This document shows, one piece after another, positions 6,224-13,904 of a stretch of DNA of 16,372 bases (position 1 is its first letter; every line of letters starts with the position of its first letter). The stretch covers positions 1 to 16,372 of the forward strand of contig DJDA01000082.1 of NCBI GenBank assembly GCA_002430835.1, in the 5' to 3' direction. The position numbers were made by a program, and so were the translations under genes. The notes under the pieces were generated by a model. That model did not search any database. It saw only the letters and a program-made list of their open reading frames with translations, and was not told where the DNA came from. Origin of the DNA: Brevundimonas sp. UBA5936. Lineage in GTDB: Bacteria > Pseudomonadota > Alphaproteobacteria > Caulobacterales > Caulobacteraceae.

Positions 6224-9145
6224 TTAGGCTTTCTGCGCGTCCAGCCAGCGCACGGCGTCGGCGTCACGGGCCGACAGGTCGGAATAGTCGGCGTCGGAGC
6301 CGACGTCCGGCACCCGGCGCCAGGAGCGGGCGCATTTAGGATAGTCGGCGGTCTTCACCTCAACCGTCACCGCCTCGCCGCCGACCTTGAGCTCGGCGCC
6401 CGAGGTGCGGAACACCTCGGCGGCGTCCAGCCCCTCGAACGGCGCCAACAGTTCGGCCGGGGCCGTCACTACCGGCCAGGCGTCCAGCGCCCCGCCGATG
6501 ACCTTGTCGCGACGCGCGGCCTCCAGCGCCTCGTTGACGACCTCCAGCACCGTCTCGACATTGGTCCAGCGTTCGGCCTCGGCCGTGTTGCGCCACTGGC
6601 CCGGCGTCTCGGGGATCACCCGCGCGCAGTTGGTGCCGGCCTCGGGGAAGCGCGTCGTCCACGCCTCATCCATCGTGAAGGGCGTCAGCGGCGCCAGCCA
6701 GGCGGTCAGTCGGCTGAACACCTCGTCCATCACCGTGCGGACGGCGCGGCGCTTGATGCTGTCGGGACGGTCGCAATAGAGGCTGTCCTTGCGCACGTCG
6801 AAATAGAGCGCCGACAGATCGCCCGAGCAGAACTCCAGCACCGGCCGCACCACGTCCTGGAAGCGGTATTCAGCATAGGCCTGACGCACCTGCCCATCCA
6901 GCTCCCACAGGCGATGCAGGATGAACTTCTCCAGCGGCGGGAACTGCGAATAGTCGGTCAGGCGCTCGGCCTCGTCGAAGCCGTTCAGCGCGCCCAGCAG
7001 ATAGCGGACAGTGTTGCGCAGCTTGCGATAGGCGTCGACCGTGGTCTGCAGGATCTGCTTGCCGATGCGCTGGTCGTCCGAATAGTCGACCAGGGCCACC
7101 CACAGGCGCAGGATGTCGGCGCCGGATTCCTTGATGATGGTCAGGGGGTCGGTGGTGTTGCCCCGCGACTTCGACATCTTCTCCCCGTTCTCGTCCAGGG
7201 TGAAGCCATGGGTCAGGACAGCGTTGAACGGCGCCCGGCCGCGCGTGCCGCAGCCTTCCAGCAGCGACGACTGGAACCAGCCGCGGTGCTGGTCCGAGCC
7301 TTCCAGGTAGAGGTCGGCGGGCCAGTGCGACGGGCGGTCGCCCGTGTAGCCGCTCGCCGCCGTGCGCGGGTCCAGGGTAAAGGCGTGGGTCGAGCCGCTG
7401 TCGAACCAGACGTCGAGGATGTCGGTGACCTTCTCGAACCGCTCGGGATCGTGCGCGCCCAGGAAGTCGGCGTCGGGCGCCGAGAACCAGACATCGGCGC
7501 CGCCCTCGGCCACGGCCTTGACGATGCGGGCGTCGACCTCGGGGTCGTGCAGGGGCTGGCCGGTCTGCTTGTCGACGAACATGGCCAGCGGCGTGCCCCA
7601 GGCGCGCTGACGGCTGATCAGCCAGTCGGGGCGGCCCTCGACCATGGAGCGGATGCGGTTCTTGCCCGCCGCCGGGTGGAAGGCGGTGGCGTCGATGGCG
7701 TTCAGGGCGCGGTCGCGCAGGGTCGCGCCGTCTTCCAGCTCTTCATCCATGCGGATGAACCACTGGGGCGTGTTGCGGAAGATGATCGGCGCCTTGGAGC
7801 GCCAGCTGTGCGGATAGGAGTGCTCCATCCGGCCGCGCGCCAGCAGGTTGCCCGCCTCGATCAGCTTGTCCATCACCGCGCCGTTGGCGGGACCGAACTT
7901 GCCGGTCTTCTTTCCCTCGGTCTCCAGCACCTTCAGCCCTGCGAACAGGGGCACGTGCTCATAATAGGCGCCGTCGGGATCGACCGTGTCGGGCACCTCG
8001 CGATGGCCGTGGGCCAGCCAGACATTGAAGTCGTCCGCGCCGTGGCCCGGCGCCGTGTGGACGAAGCCGGTGCCCGCATCGTCGGTGACGTGATCGCCCG
8101 CCAGCAGCGGGACCGAGAAGCCATAGCCGCTGTCCAGCGCGGCCAGCGGGTGGGCGCACTCCAGCCCCGACGGGTCGATGTCGTAGACGCGCGTCCAGGC
8201 GGCGATCTTGGCGGCCTTGAACACCTCTTCGGCCAGCTTGTCGGCGAGGATGAAGCGGTCGCCCGGCTTGGCCCAGGGCTCATAGTCCAGCCCTTCCTCA
8301 AGGGCCGTGACCTCATACAGGCCGTAGTTGATCTCGGGGCCGTAGCTGATCGCCCGGTTGGCCGGGATGGTCCACGGCGTGGTGGTCCAGATCACGATCG
8401 AGGGCGTCGCCGCGCGGAAGGTCAGCAGGTCGTCCGGGTGGCTGTCGGTCGCGCCGACCACCGGGAACTTGACCCAGATCGTCGGCGAAACGTGATCGTG
8501 ATACTCGACCTCCGCATCGGCCAGGGCCGTGCGCTCGACCGGCGACCACATCACCGGCTTGGAGCCGCGATACAGCTGGCCCGAGTTCTTGAACTTGTGG
8601 AACTCCGCGACGATGGCCGCCTCGGACGTGAAATCCATAGTGGCGTAACGGTTGGCGAAGTCGCCGGTGATGCCCAGACGCAGGAACTGGTCGCGCTGCA
8701 GGTCGATGTATTTCCCGGCGTATTCGCGACAGGCGGTGCGGAACTCTTCCTTCGAGACCTCGTCCTTGCGGCGACCCTTGGCGCGGAACTGCTCTTCGAT
8801 CTTCCACTCGATCGGCAGGCCGTGGCAGTCCCAGCCGGGAACATAGTCGACGTCGTAGCCCAGCAGGAAACGCGAGCGGACCACAAAGTCCTTCAGCGTC
8901 TTGTTCAGGGCGTGGCCGATGTGGATGTCGCCGTTGGCGTAGGGCGGGCCGTCGTGCAGCACATAGAGCGGCGCCTTCTGCGACTGACGCAGGGCGCGCA
9001 AGGTTCCGTACAGGTCGCCCCACTGGGCCAGGATTTCCGGCTCCTTCTTCGGCAGCCCGCCGCGCATCGGGAACGGCGTCTCGGGCAGGAAGACGGTGTC
9101 GCGATAGTCGCGGCCGGAAGGGGTCTGGGTGTCGGCGTCGGCCAT
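6224..9145 (-). CDS. ileS: isoleucyl-tRNA synthetase
   Basis: A full-length class I IleRS (973 residues), charging tRNA-Ile with isoleucine in the cytoplasm. The HIGH motif is exact at 75-78 and KMSKS at 656-660. The CP1 editing domain shows TTTPWTIPANRAI (254-266) and GTGFVHTAPGHGADD (358-372), and WDCHGLPIE is at 105-113. The C-terminal zinc-finger region is altered: the four Cys seen in E. coli (C-x2-C and C-x2-C) correspond by spacing to Cys938, Ser941, Ser958 and Asp961, so zinc is probably not bound there. The ATG at 9145 has only a weak ribosome binding site (AAAGA-like). No T-box features are seen upstream. It has its own terminator and looks monocistronic. Confidence 0.98.
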   Translation of the reverse strand: MADADTQTPSGRDYRDTVFLPETPFPMRGGLPKKEPEILAQWGDLYGTLRALRQSQKAPLYVLHDGPPYANGDIHIGHALNKTLKDFVVRSRFLLGYDVDYVPGWDCHGLPIEWKIEEQFRAKGRRKDEVSKEEFRTACREYAGKYIDLQRDQFLRLGITGDFANRYATMDFTSEAAIVAEFHKFKNSGQLYRGSKPVMWSPVERTALADAEVEYHDHVSPTIWVKFPVVGATDSHPDDLLTFRAATPSIVIWTTTPWTIPANRAISYGPEINYGLYEVTALEEGLDYEPWAKPGDRFILADKLAEEVFKAAKIAAWTRVYDIDPSGLECAHPLAALDSGYGFSVPLLAGDHVTDDAGTGFVHTAPGHGADDFNVWLAHGHREVPDTVDPDGAYYEHVPLFAGLKVLETEGKKTGKFGPANGAVMDKLIEAGNLLARGRMEHSYPHSWRSKAPIIFRNTPQWFIRMDEELEDGATLRDRALNAIDATAFHPAAGKNRIRSMVEGRPDWLISRQRAWGTPLAMFVDKQTGQPLHDPEVDARIVKAVAEGGADVWFSAPDADFLGAHDPERFEKVTDILDVWFDSGSTHAFTLDPRTAASGYTGDRPSHWPADLYLEGSDQHRGWFQSSLLEGCGTRGRAPFNAVLTHGFTLDENGEKMSKSRGNTTDPLTIIKESGADILRLWVALVDYSDDQRIGKQILQTTVDAYRKLRNTVRYLLGALNGFDEAERLTDYSQFPPLEKFILHRLWELDGQVRQAYAEYRFQDVVRPVLEFCSGDLSALYFDVRKDSLYCDRPDSIKRRAVRTVMDEVFSRLTAWLAPLTPFTMDEAWTTRFPEAGTNCARVIPETPGQWRNTAEAERWTNVETVLEVVNEALEAARRDKVIGGALDAWPVVTAPAELLAPFEGLDAAEVFRTSGAELKVGGEAVTVEVKTADYPKCARSWRRVPDVGSDADYSDLSARDADAVRWLDAQKA

Positions 9146-9428
9146 GGAATGTCTTTTCGTCTTTGCGCGCGCGGCCGTTTGGAAACGGCGTCGAGCGTCA
9201 GTCTAGCGTGAAGGCGCCGGACGGCCCATGCCTTGATGGCTCAAGGCGGCGTCGTCTCGGCGAAATGTTTCGAGAAATCCCGACGTGCGCGGGGCCAGGC
9301 CCTGCAGCGCTACGCCGGGCGGCTAATCGAAATCGGGCGGATCACGCGAACGGTCATGATGGGAAAGCTCTAGCAGACCGTACGCCCCCTGCGCCATAGT
9401 CCAGGCGAACAGACGGGAGACGGATCGG
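9146..9428. other. intergenic region between ileS and lipoprotein gene
   Basis: No gene is supported in these 283 bases, which hold both divergent promoters. Three small perfect hairpins are seen: GCCGTTT-GG-AAACGGC (9174-9189), CCTTGA-TGGC-TCAAGG (9231-9246) and CGAAA-TG-TTTCG (9261-9272). None has a T-run, so they are not clear terminators. GCTAGACT on the minus strand (9200-9207) weakly resembles the caulobacterial -10 GCTANAWC for ileS, and CATAGT (9396-9401) is a weak -10 for the lipoprotein gene, whose start is preceded by GGGAGA. All these are tentative. Confidence 0.5.
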
Positions 9429-9989
9429 ATGCGACTTCAGGCCTTGGCGACGGCGGCGGTGCTGGCCCTGATGGCGGCGGCCTGCTCGGCGGAAAAGGAG
9501 GCGCCCGCTCCGGCTGAGGCCGCCGCGTCGGCCCTGACCGGCCGCGCCGCCGTCTATGCCGCGGGCGAAAAGGACGCCGAGGCCTTCGTGCGCGCCCTCT
9601 ACGTCGCCCCGCCCACAGCCTCGCCGGACCCGGCGGCGGCCGCCGTCAGCCCCGGCCGCGACCCGCTCTATTCGCGCACCCTGAACGCCCTGATCGGCGT
9701 CGACTTCCGCGAGGCTCAGTCCCGCGACGAAGTCCCCTATCTGAACTACGACCCCATCTGCGCCTGCCAGGACATCGACGGCTTCGCCCTGAAGACGGTG
9801 ACGATGACGCCCGACGGCCCCCAGGCCGCGACCGCCGAGGTCGTCTTCACCAACCACGGCCGCGAGCGCCGCCAGACGCTGAAGCTGGTAAAGGAAGGCC
9901 CGATGTGGCGCATCGCCGACATCATCGACGACAAGGGCAAGTCGCTGCACGACGACCTGATGGCCATCGCCGAGAAGGCGGAGAACTAA
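9429..9989 (+). CDS. predicted lipoprotein, DUF3828-like
   Basis: A 186-residue envelope lipoprotein. The signal peptide ends in a lipobox, MAAAC, with acylated Cys19; Ser at +2 favours the outer membrane by the E. coli rule. A low-complexity Ala/Pro linker follows (about 23-38), then a folded domain with VRALYV, DPLYSRTLNALI, the conserved-looking YLNYDPICACQD, and a C-terminal MWRIADI segment. This pattern resembles DUF3828 (YbjP/YqhG type), a family of unknown function; that call is from memory. GGGAGA about 12 bases upstream may be the ribosome binding site. It ends four bases from the stop of the convergent membrane-protein gene. It would be a substrate of LspA, encoded 4 kb away. Confidence 0.8.
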   Translation: MRLQALATAAVLALMAAACSAEKEAPAPAEAAASALTGRAAVYAAGEKDAEAFVRALYVAPPTASPDPAAAAVSPGRDPLYSRTLNALIGVDFREAQSRDEVPYLNYDPICACQDIDGFALKTVTMTPDGPQAATAEVVFTNHGRERRQTLKLVKEGPMWRIADIIDDKGKSLHDDLMAIAEKAEN

Positions 9990-9993
9990 AGCC

Positions 9994-10488
9994 TCAAGCG
10001 AAGGCCCAGACGCCCGCCGGTCCGTCGGCGTCGCTGGAAGACGGCGGCGTCTTCGGCCGGATACGGCGCGCCCGATTTCTGAGTTTCAAGCGGCGCAACG
10101 GCTGCATGAGCGCCGTCACGCGCCGCGTCATCGCCGCCCTGACCGGCGCCAGCCGCGCCTGGGCGGTCATCAGGCTGACCGCCGTCAAGACTTCGAGATA
10201 GGCCAGCACGTCACCGGCGGCGAACAGGGCCAGTTCCAGGCCGACGGTCTGCCACAGCATCATCACGCCGATCATCACCAGAACGAGCCGCAACGCCGAG
10301 CCGGACAAGGCCCACGACAGCTTGCCTGTCGTCCAGCGCCGGGCGTCGGCGTTGACGCCGCAAATCAGCGCCACGGCTCCGATCAGCAGCGGCGCCGACG
10401 CGCCCGCTCCGCTGAACGCCGCCGCGACGGCCCACAGGGCGCAGACGCCCGCGATCGCTCGCCAGGCCATTGGATTATCACTCTGCAT
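9994..10488 (-). CDS. hypothetical inner-membrane protein
   Basis: I do not recognise this 164-residue protein. It has about four hydrophobic segments (roughly 9-27, 32-45, 63-82 and 86-104), then a strongly basic helical stretch rich in Arg (about 113-144) and a Ser/Pro-rich tail. By the positive-inside rule the C-terminal part should be cytoplasmic. A purine-rich GGGAGGGG stands four bases before the ATG at 10488 and supports this start; an ATG six codons later is the alternative. It lies 63 bases after the esterase gene on the same strand, so it may be its distal operon partner, and it is convergent with the lipoprotein gene with a gap of only four bases. Confidence 0.75.
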   Translation of the reverse strand: MQSDNPMAWRAIAGVCALWAVAAAFSGAGASAPLLIGAVALICGVNADARRWTTGKLSWALSGSALRLVLVMIGVMMLWQTVGLELALFAAGDVLAYLEVLTAVSLMTAQARLAPVRAAMTRRVTALMQPLRRLKLRNRARRIRPKTPPSSSDADGPAGVWAFA

Positions 10489-10551
10489 TCGCCCCTCCCA
10501 TGAACGCCGTTTTTCATCTGGTCGCGCAGGGCGCGGCGCGCAAGCGGCCCG

Positions 10552-11391
10552 CTATGGCTTTGATCCATACCCGTGCGCGACCAAGAAGGCGTCCAGCCGC
10601 GCTTCGCCGTCGGCGCGGGCGACAGGATCGGGGTCGAAGTCGCTTTCCTGATTGTCGAGGTTGCGGGTCAGCAGATGCCCCAGGCTCGGATAGAGATGCA
10701 GGTCGCAAGCGCCATTCGCCTGGACCAGCGCAGCGCAGAAGGCCTGAGCGCCGCGCGCGGGGGTCAGAGTGTCGGCCGCGCCTTGCACGATGACGGCGGG
10801 CGGACCGCCTCGCGCCGCCAAGCTCAACGGCGAGATCTTCGCCGGGTCAGCTCCGCCCAGCAGCCGCCGCACCCAGCCGTCCTGGGCCAGGTCCAGCGCC
10901 GGCGACCAGAGCAGCAGCAGGTCCGGCCCCTTGATCCCTTCCGCACAGCCGCCCAGCCCGGCGGCGGCGGCCAGATGCCCGCCCGCGCTGACGCCGTAGC
11001 CGGCCACCCGCTGCGGATCGACGCCCAGCTCCGCCGCATGGGCGCGCACCCATGCGAAGGCGTCGCAGGCGTCGGACAAGGCGTCGGCGGGCGTCGCCGT
11101 CTCGCCGGACAGGCGATACTCGATGGGGATGGCGACCAGGCCCTGCGCCTGCATCCGCCGCGCGGCCGGATAGGTCCAGGCCGGTTCGCCCGCCACCCAG
11201 CCGCCGCCGTGGAACATCAGGATCGCCGGTCGTGGCTCGGCAGCGACATCGCTCGGCGCGAACAGATGGGCGGACAGAGCCTGCTCGCTCGCCATCTTAT
11301 AGGTGACGAGCTTCGGCGCCTGGGCCGCCGCCGATCCGGCCGCGACGGCCAGGGCCGCCGCCAGAACTACACGCGAAAACCCCTGCCTCAT
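10552..11391 (-). CDS. exported alpha/beta-hydrolase, HSL-type esterase
   Basis: A 279-residue hydrolase with an N-terminal signal peptide (cleavage likely after AAA at 23 or AQA near 25), so periplasmic or secreted. The oxyanion-hole HGGG motif (61-64) places it in the hormone-sensitive-lipase-like group. The catalytic triad is Ser135 in GYGVSAGG, Asp207 in QGAADTLTP and His239 in SLGHLL. Such enzymes cleave short-chain carboxylic esters; the natural substrate is unknown. GGAAGAGG about seven bases upstream supports the ATG at 11391, though it lies in a small hairpin (11397-11402 with 11418-11423) that could reduce access. The gene follows ribF by 93 bases on the same strand; no terminator is seen between them. 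Confidence 0.9.
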   Translation of the reverse strand: MRQGFSRVVLAAALAVAAGSAAAQAPKLVTYKMASEQALSAHLFAPSDVAAEPRPAILMFHGGGWVAGEPAWTYPAARRMQAQGLVAIPIEYRLSGETATPADALSDACDAFAWVRAHAAELGVDPQRVAGYGVSAGGHLAAAAGLGGCAEGIKGPDLLLLWSPALDLAQDGWVRRLLGGADPAKISPLSLAARGGPPAVIVQGAADTLTPARGAQAFCAALVQANGACDLHLYPSLGHLLTRNLDNQESDFDPDPVARADGEARLDAFLVAHGYGSKP

Positions 11392-11484
11392 GGCGAGCCT
11401 CTTCCGCTTTTGAACGCAGAGGCTAACTCAGGCCGAACGCCGTTCCGACTTACAAATGAGTCACGCCGCAGGGACGCCCAGGCC

Positions 11485-12414
11485 TCAGCCCAGAAGCGCG
11501 CGGGCGGCGGCGGCGTCGGCGTCGATCTGGACCTTGAGCGCGTCCAGGCCGTCGAACTTCATCTCGCCGCGCAGGAAGGCGATCAGCTCGGTCTCCAGCA
11601 CCTGGCCGTAGAGGCTTTCGTCGAAGTCCAGCAGCCAGACTTCCAGCAGGGGCTCTTCGACCTCGAACATCGGACGCACGCCCAGATTGGCGACGCCCTT
11701 GATCACCCGCCCGTCCGGAAGCCGGGTGCGGGTCGCGTAGACCCCATAGGCCGGGCGCATATAGTCGCCCATGGCGATGTTGGCGGTCGGCACGCCGATG
11801 GTGCGGCCGCGCTTGTCGCCGTGGATCACCTCGCCCTGGATGGCGAAGGGGCGGCCCAGGATGGCGGCGGCGCGGTCCATGTCGCCGGCCTTCAGCGCCT
11901 CACGGACAGCCGAAGACGACAGCTTCAGGCCCGAGGCGTCGTCGATACGGTCGGTGACGGAGACGCTGAAGCCCAGCGTCTCGCCATAGGCTTGCAGCAG
12001 GGCCGGCGAGCCGGAGCGGCCCTTGCCGAAGGTGAAGTCGAAGCCGACGGCGGCGTGTCTGATCCCCAGGCCCTCGGACAGGACGCGACGGGCGAATTCC
12101 TCGTCCGACATGCCCGCCATCTCGCGATCGAACGGCAACAGATACAGGCGATCGACGCCCAGCGGCGCCAGGGCGCGGGCCATCTGGTCCGGCGTCATCA
12201 GACGAAAGGGCGCGGCCTCGGGCTGAAACAGGCGGCGCGGATGGGGGTCGAAGCTGACCACGGCCAGCGGAACGCCCAGGCGATCCGCCGCCTCGCGCGC
12301 CGAAGCGATGACCGCCTGATGGCCGCGATGCACGCCGTCGAAAGCGCCGACGGCCACGGCCGCCCCCTTCTGCGCGTCCGTCAGGCCGCGCCAGTCGCGA
12401 ATGACCTCGACCAC
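11485..12414 (-). CDS. ribF: bifunctional riboflavin kinase/FAD synthetase
   Basis: RibF turns riboflavin into FMN and then FAD. The 309 residues show the N-terminal FAD synthetase domain (about 1-185), with the nucleotidyl-transferase motif FDGVHRGH at 25-32 and the SSSAVREAL motif near 165-175, then the C-terminal flavokinase domain with GRTIGVPTANI near 200 and the GVANLGVRPMF segment. The start is GTG at 12414, twelve bases after the MaoC-like gene stop, indicating co-transcription. No FMN riboswitch is visible upstream, as expected for an internal operon gene. RibF is often beside ileS and lspA in proteobacteria; here ileS lies about 2.3 kb further on with other genes between. Confidence 0.96.
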   Translation of the reverse strand: MVEVIRDWRGLTDAQKGAAVAVGAFDGVHRGHQAVIASAREAADRLGVPLAVVSFDPHPRRLFQPEAAPFRLMTPDQMARALAPLGVDRLYLLPFDREMAGMSDEEFARRVLSEGLGIRHAAVGFDFTFGKGRSGSPALLQAYGETLGFSVSVTDRIDDASGLKLSSSAVREALKAGDMDRAAAILGRPFAIQGEVIHGDKRGRTIGVPTANIAMGDYMRPAYGVYATRTRLPDGRVIKGVANLGVRPMFEVEEPLLEVWLLDFDESLYGQVLETELIAFLRGEMKFDGLDALKVQIDADAAAARALLG

Positions 12415-12426
12415 TTCAGGCGGCCT

Positions 12427-12888
12427 TCAGCGGGCCGAAGGCTTGCGGCGGCGCGGCACGCGCACGACGGCCACGCCGTCCATGATCAGCTTGTCCTCGA
12501 CAAAGCCTTCGCAGCGCAGCTCGCCGCGCGCGCTGTCGTGGTCCAGGGCGATGACGGTGATGACGATCCGCACCGTGTCGCCGATCCGCACCGGGAAGTG
12601 GAAGGCCAGCGTCTGGGAAATGTAGATCGAGCCCGCGCCCGGCAGGATGGTCCCCACCACCGCCGAGCCGAAGGCCGCCGACAGCAGGCCGTGGGCGATG
12701 CGGCCGCGATAGGCCGTCTTGGCGGCGAAGGCTTCGTCCAGATGCACCGGATTGAAGTCGTCGGAGGCCTCGGCGAACAGACGAATCCGCTCTTCCGTGA
12801 CGTGAACCGTCTTCTCGGCGGCCATGCCGACGTGGAGTTCGTCGAGGATATAACCGCCCGACGGGTGCGCTTGGACCAGATCAACCAT
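12427..12888 (-). CDS. MaoC-like hot-dog fold dehydratase
   Basis: A 153-residue single-domain protein of the MaoC/(R)-specific enoyl-CoA hydratase group. The hydratase motif DFNPVHLDEAFA includes catalytic Asp44 and His49, followed by RGRIAHGLL (about 61-69), the typical block for substrate binding. The enzyme would hydrate trans-2-enoyl-CoA or dehydrate (R)-3-hydroxyacyl-CoA; the exact substrate is unknown. It is 39 bases after the HAD gene and 12 bases before ribF, all on the minus strand, which indicates one operon. The start at 12888 has AAGG-like purines upstream. The basic tail PRRRKPSAR is unusual for the family but short. Confidence 0.92.
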   Translation of the reverse strand: MVDLVQAHPSGGYILDELHVGMAAEKTVHVTEERIRLFAEASDDFNPVHLDEAFAAKTAYRGRIAHGLLSAAFGSAVVGTILPGAGSIYISQTLAFHFPVRIGDTVRIVITVIALDHDSARGELRCEGFVEDKLIMDGVAVVRVPRRRKPSAR

Positions 12889-12927
12889 GAGCGGCCCTTT
12901 AAGGCAGGTGCGACGAAATGGCGAGAC

Positions 12928-13797
12928 TCACCATGCCAGTTCCAGCGCGGCGTAACGGGCGAAGGTCGTCTCGGCACGGAGCAGTTCGGCCGCGCGGGCG
13001 GGATCGAGCGTTCCGTCCGGCCCCTTGGCGGCGTCGCCGTGAATGCCCTGGGCGATGAACAGGCAGTCCAGCGCCTGCTCGGCGGCGCCCAGCACATCCG
13101 TAACCACGCCGTCGCCGATGCACAGGACACGCGAACGATCGACCGGCCGCCCCATCAGCCCCTCGGCCTCCTTCAGCGCCAGGGCGTAGATGGGCGCGAA
13201 CGGCTTGCCCGCCATGACCACGCGGCCGCCCATCGACTCATAGAGGTCGGCGATGGCGCCGCCGCAGTAGATGATGGAATCGCCGCGCTGGACGATGCGG
13301 TCGGGGTTGGCGCAGATCAGCTCCAGCCCACGCTCGACAGCGGGCGTCAGGCGTTCGCGATAGTCCTCGGGCGTCTCGGTCGTGTCGTCGTAGGGGCCGG
13401 TGACGGAGATGAAGGCCGCGTCGCCCGCGTCGTGGGCGCTGGTCAGGTCCAGCCCTTCATAGAGGACGAAGTCGCGGTCCGGCCCGATGATCCAGGCCGG
13501 CCCCGGCGCGCGGCGCGCCAGTTCCATGCGGGTGGCGTCGCCCGAGGTGACGAAGGCCTTCCAGGCGCTGCGCGGCACGCCCAGGGCGTCCAACTGGGCC
13601 ACCACGTCCGGCGAGGGGCGCGGCGAGTTGGAGATCAGGACGACATGGCCGCCCTTCTCGTTGAACTTGGTCAGGGCCTCGCAGGCCGCAGGCCAGCTTT
13701 CGCGCCCGTTGTGGATCACGCCCCAGACGTCGCAGAGCAGGATGTCGTAGTCGTCGGCGACGGCGGACAGGCGGGGCAGCGGATGAGGCAGGGTCAT
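12928..13797 (-). CDS. HAD-superfamily IIA hydrolase-like protein (TIGR01459 type)
   Basis: A 289-residue HAD subclass IIA protein, the group of NagD-like phosphatases. Motif I is LLCDVWGVIHNG with nucleophile Asp23; motif II is the Ser in LISNS (about 54-58); the Lys of motif III is in MAGKPFAPIY; motif IV is GDGVVTDVLGA. In motif I the usual second Asp, which acts as acid/base, is Trp25. This DxWG form matches my memory of family TIGR01459, whose function is not known. The ATG at 13797 has TATAAG exactly six bases upstream on its strand, suggesting a leaderless transcript. It heads the HAD-MaoC-ribF gene group and diverges from lspA. Confidence 0.9.
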   Translation of the reverse strand: MTLPHPLPRLSAVADDYDILLCDVWGVIHNGRESWPAACEALTKFNEKGGHVVLISNSPRPSPDVVAQLDALGVPRSAWKAFVTSGDATRMELARRAPGPAWIIGPDRDFVLYEGLDLTSAHDAGDAAFISVTGPYDDTTETPEDYRERLTPAVERGLELICANPDRIVQRGDSIIYCGGAIADLYESMGGRVVMAGKPFAPIYALALKEAEGLMGRPVDRSRVLCIGDGVVTDVLGAAEQALDCLFIAQGIHGDAAKGPDGTLDPARAAELLRAETTFARYAALELAW

Positions 13798-13803
13798 GCC
13801 CTG

Positions 13804-13809
13804 CTTATA
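13804..13809 (-). promoter_or_regulatory. -10-like element giving a leaderless HAD-gene mRNA
   Basis: On the minus strand TATAAG lies six bases (CAGGGC) before the ATG at 13797; with the preceding GC it reads GCTATAAG, matching seven of eight positions of the caulobacterial -10 GCTANAWC. Initiation would fall on or beside the start codon. The -35 region is poor. Confidence 0.45.
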
Positions 13810-13904
13810 GCGAGGGAAAACCGGGGGGAAAGGCCGTGCGGACGATCCGCGTCTCTTCGCTTTCCCTCTTCGCCGCCGAACGTCTTCCTGCTAACCCGCA
13901 GGAC

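Noticed and set aside
6023..9211. Very long plus-strand open frame opposite ileS
   Set aside because: It is antisense to a clear IleRS with intact motifs. Its translation is rich in Arg, Gly, Val and Gln with no recognisable domain, typical of the mirror frame in GC-rich DNA, and it would also start inside the inverted repeat.
9146..9272. T-box or other riboswitch in the ileS leader
   Set aside because: The hairpins are short, with no T-box sequence, no specifier loop and no terminator/antiterminator pair; T-boxes are also not expected in Alphaproteobacteria.
11397..11423. Hairpin between ribF and the esterase as a terminator
   Set aside because: Six-base stem, 15-base loop and no T-run after it on the minus strand; it also covers the esterase ribosome binding site, so a terminator role is unlikely.
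12415..12430. FMN riboswitch before ribF
   Set aside because: Only 12 bases separate ribF from the preceding gene, so there is no room for the RFN element.
13836..13904. N-terminal extension of lspA from an upstream GTG
   Set aside because: It would add 23 residues with no membrane or conserved features; the ATG at 13905 gives the family length and has AGGA upstream.
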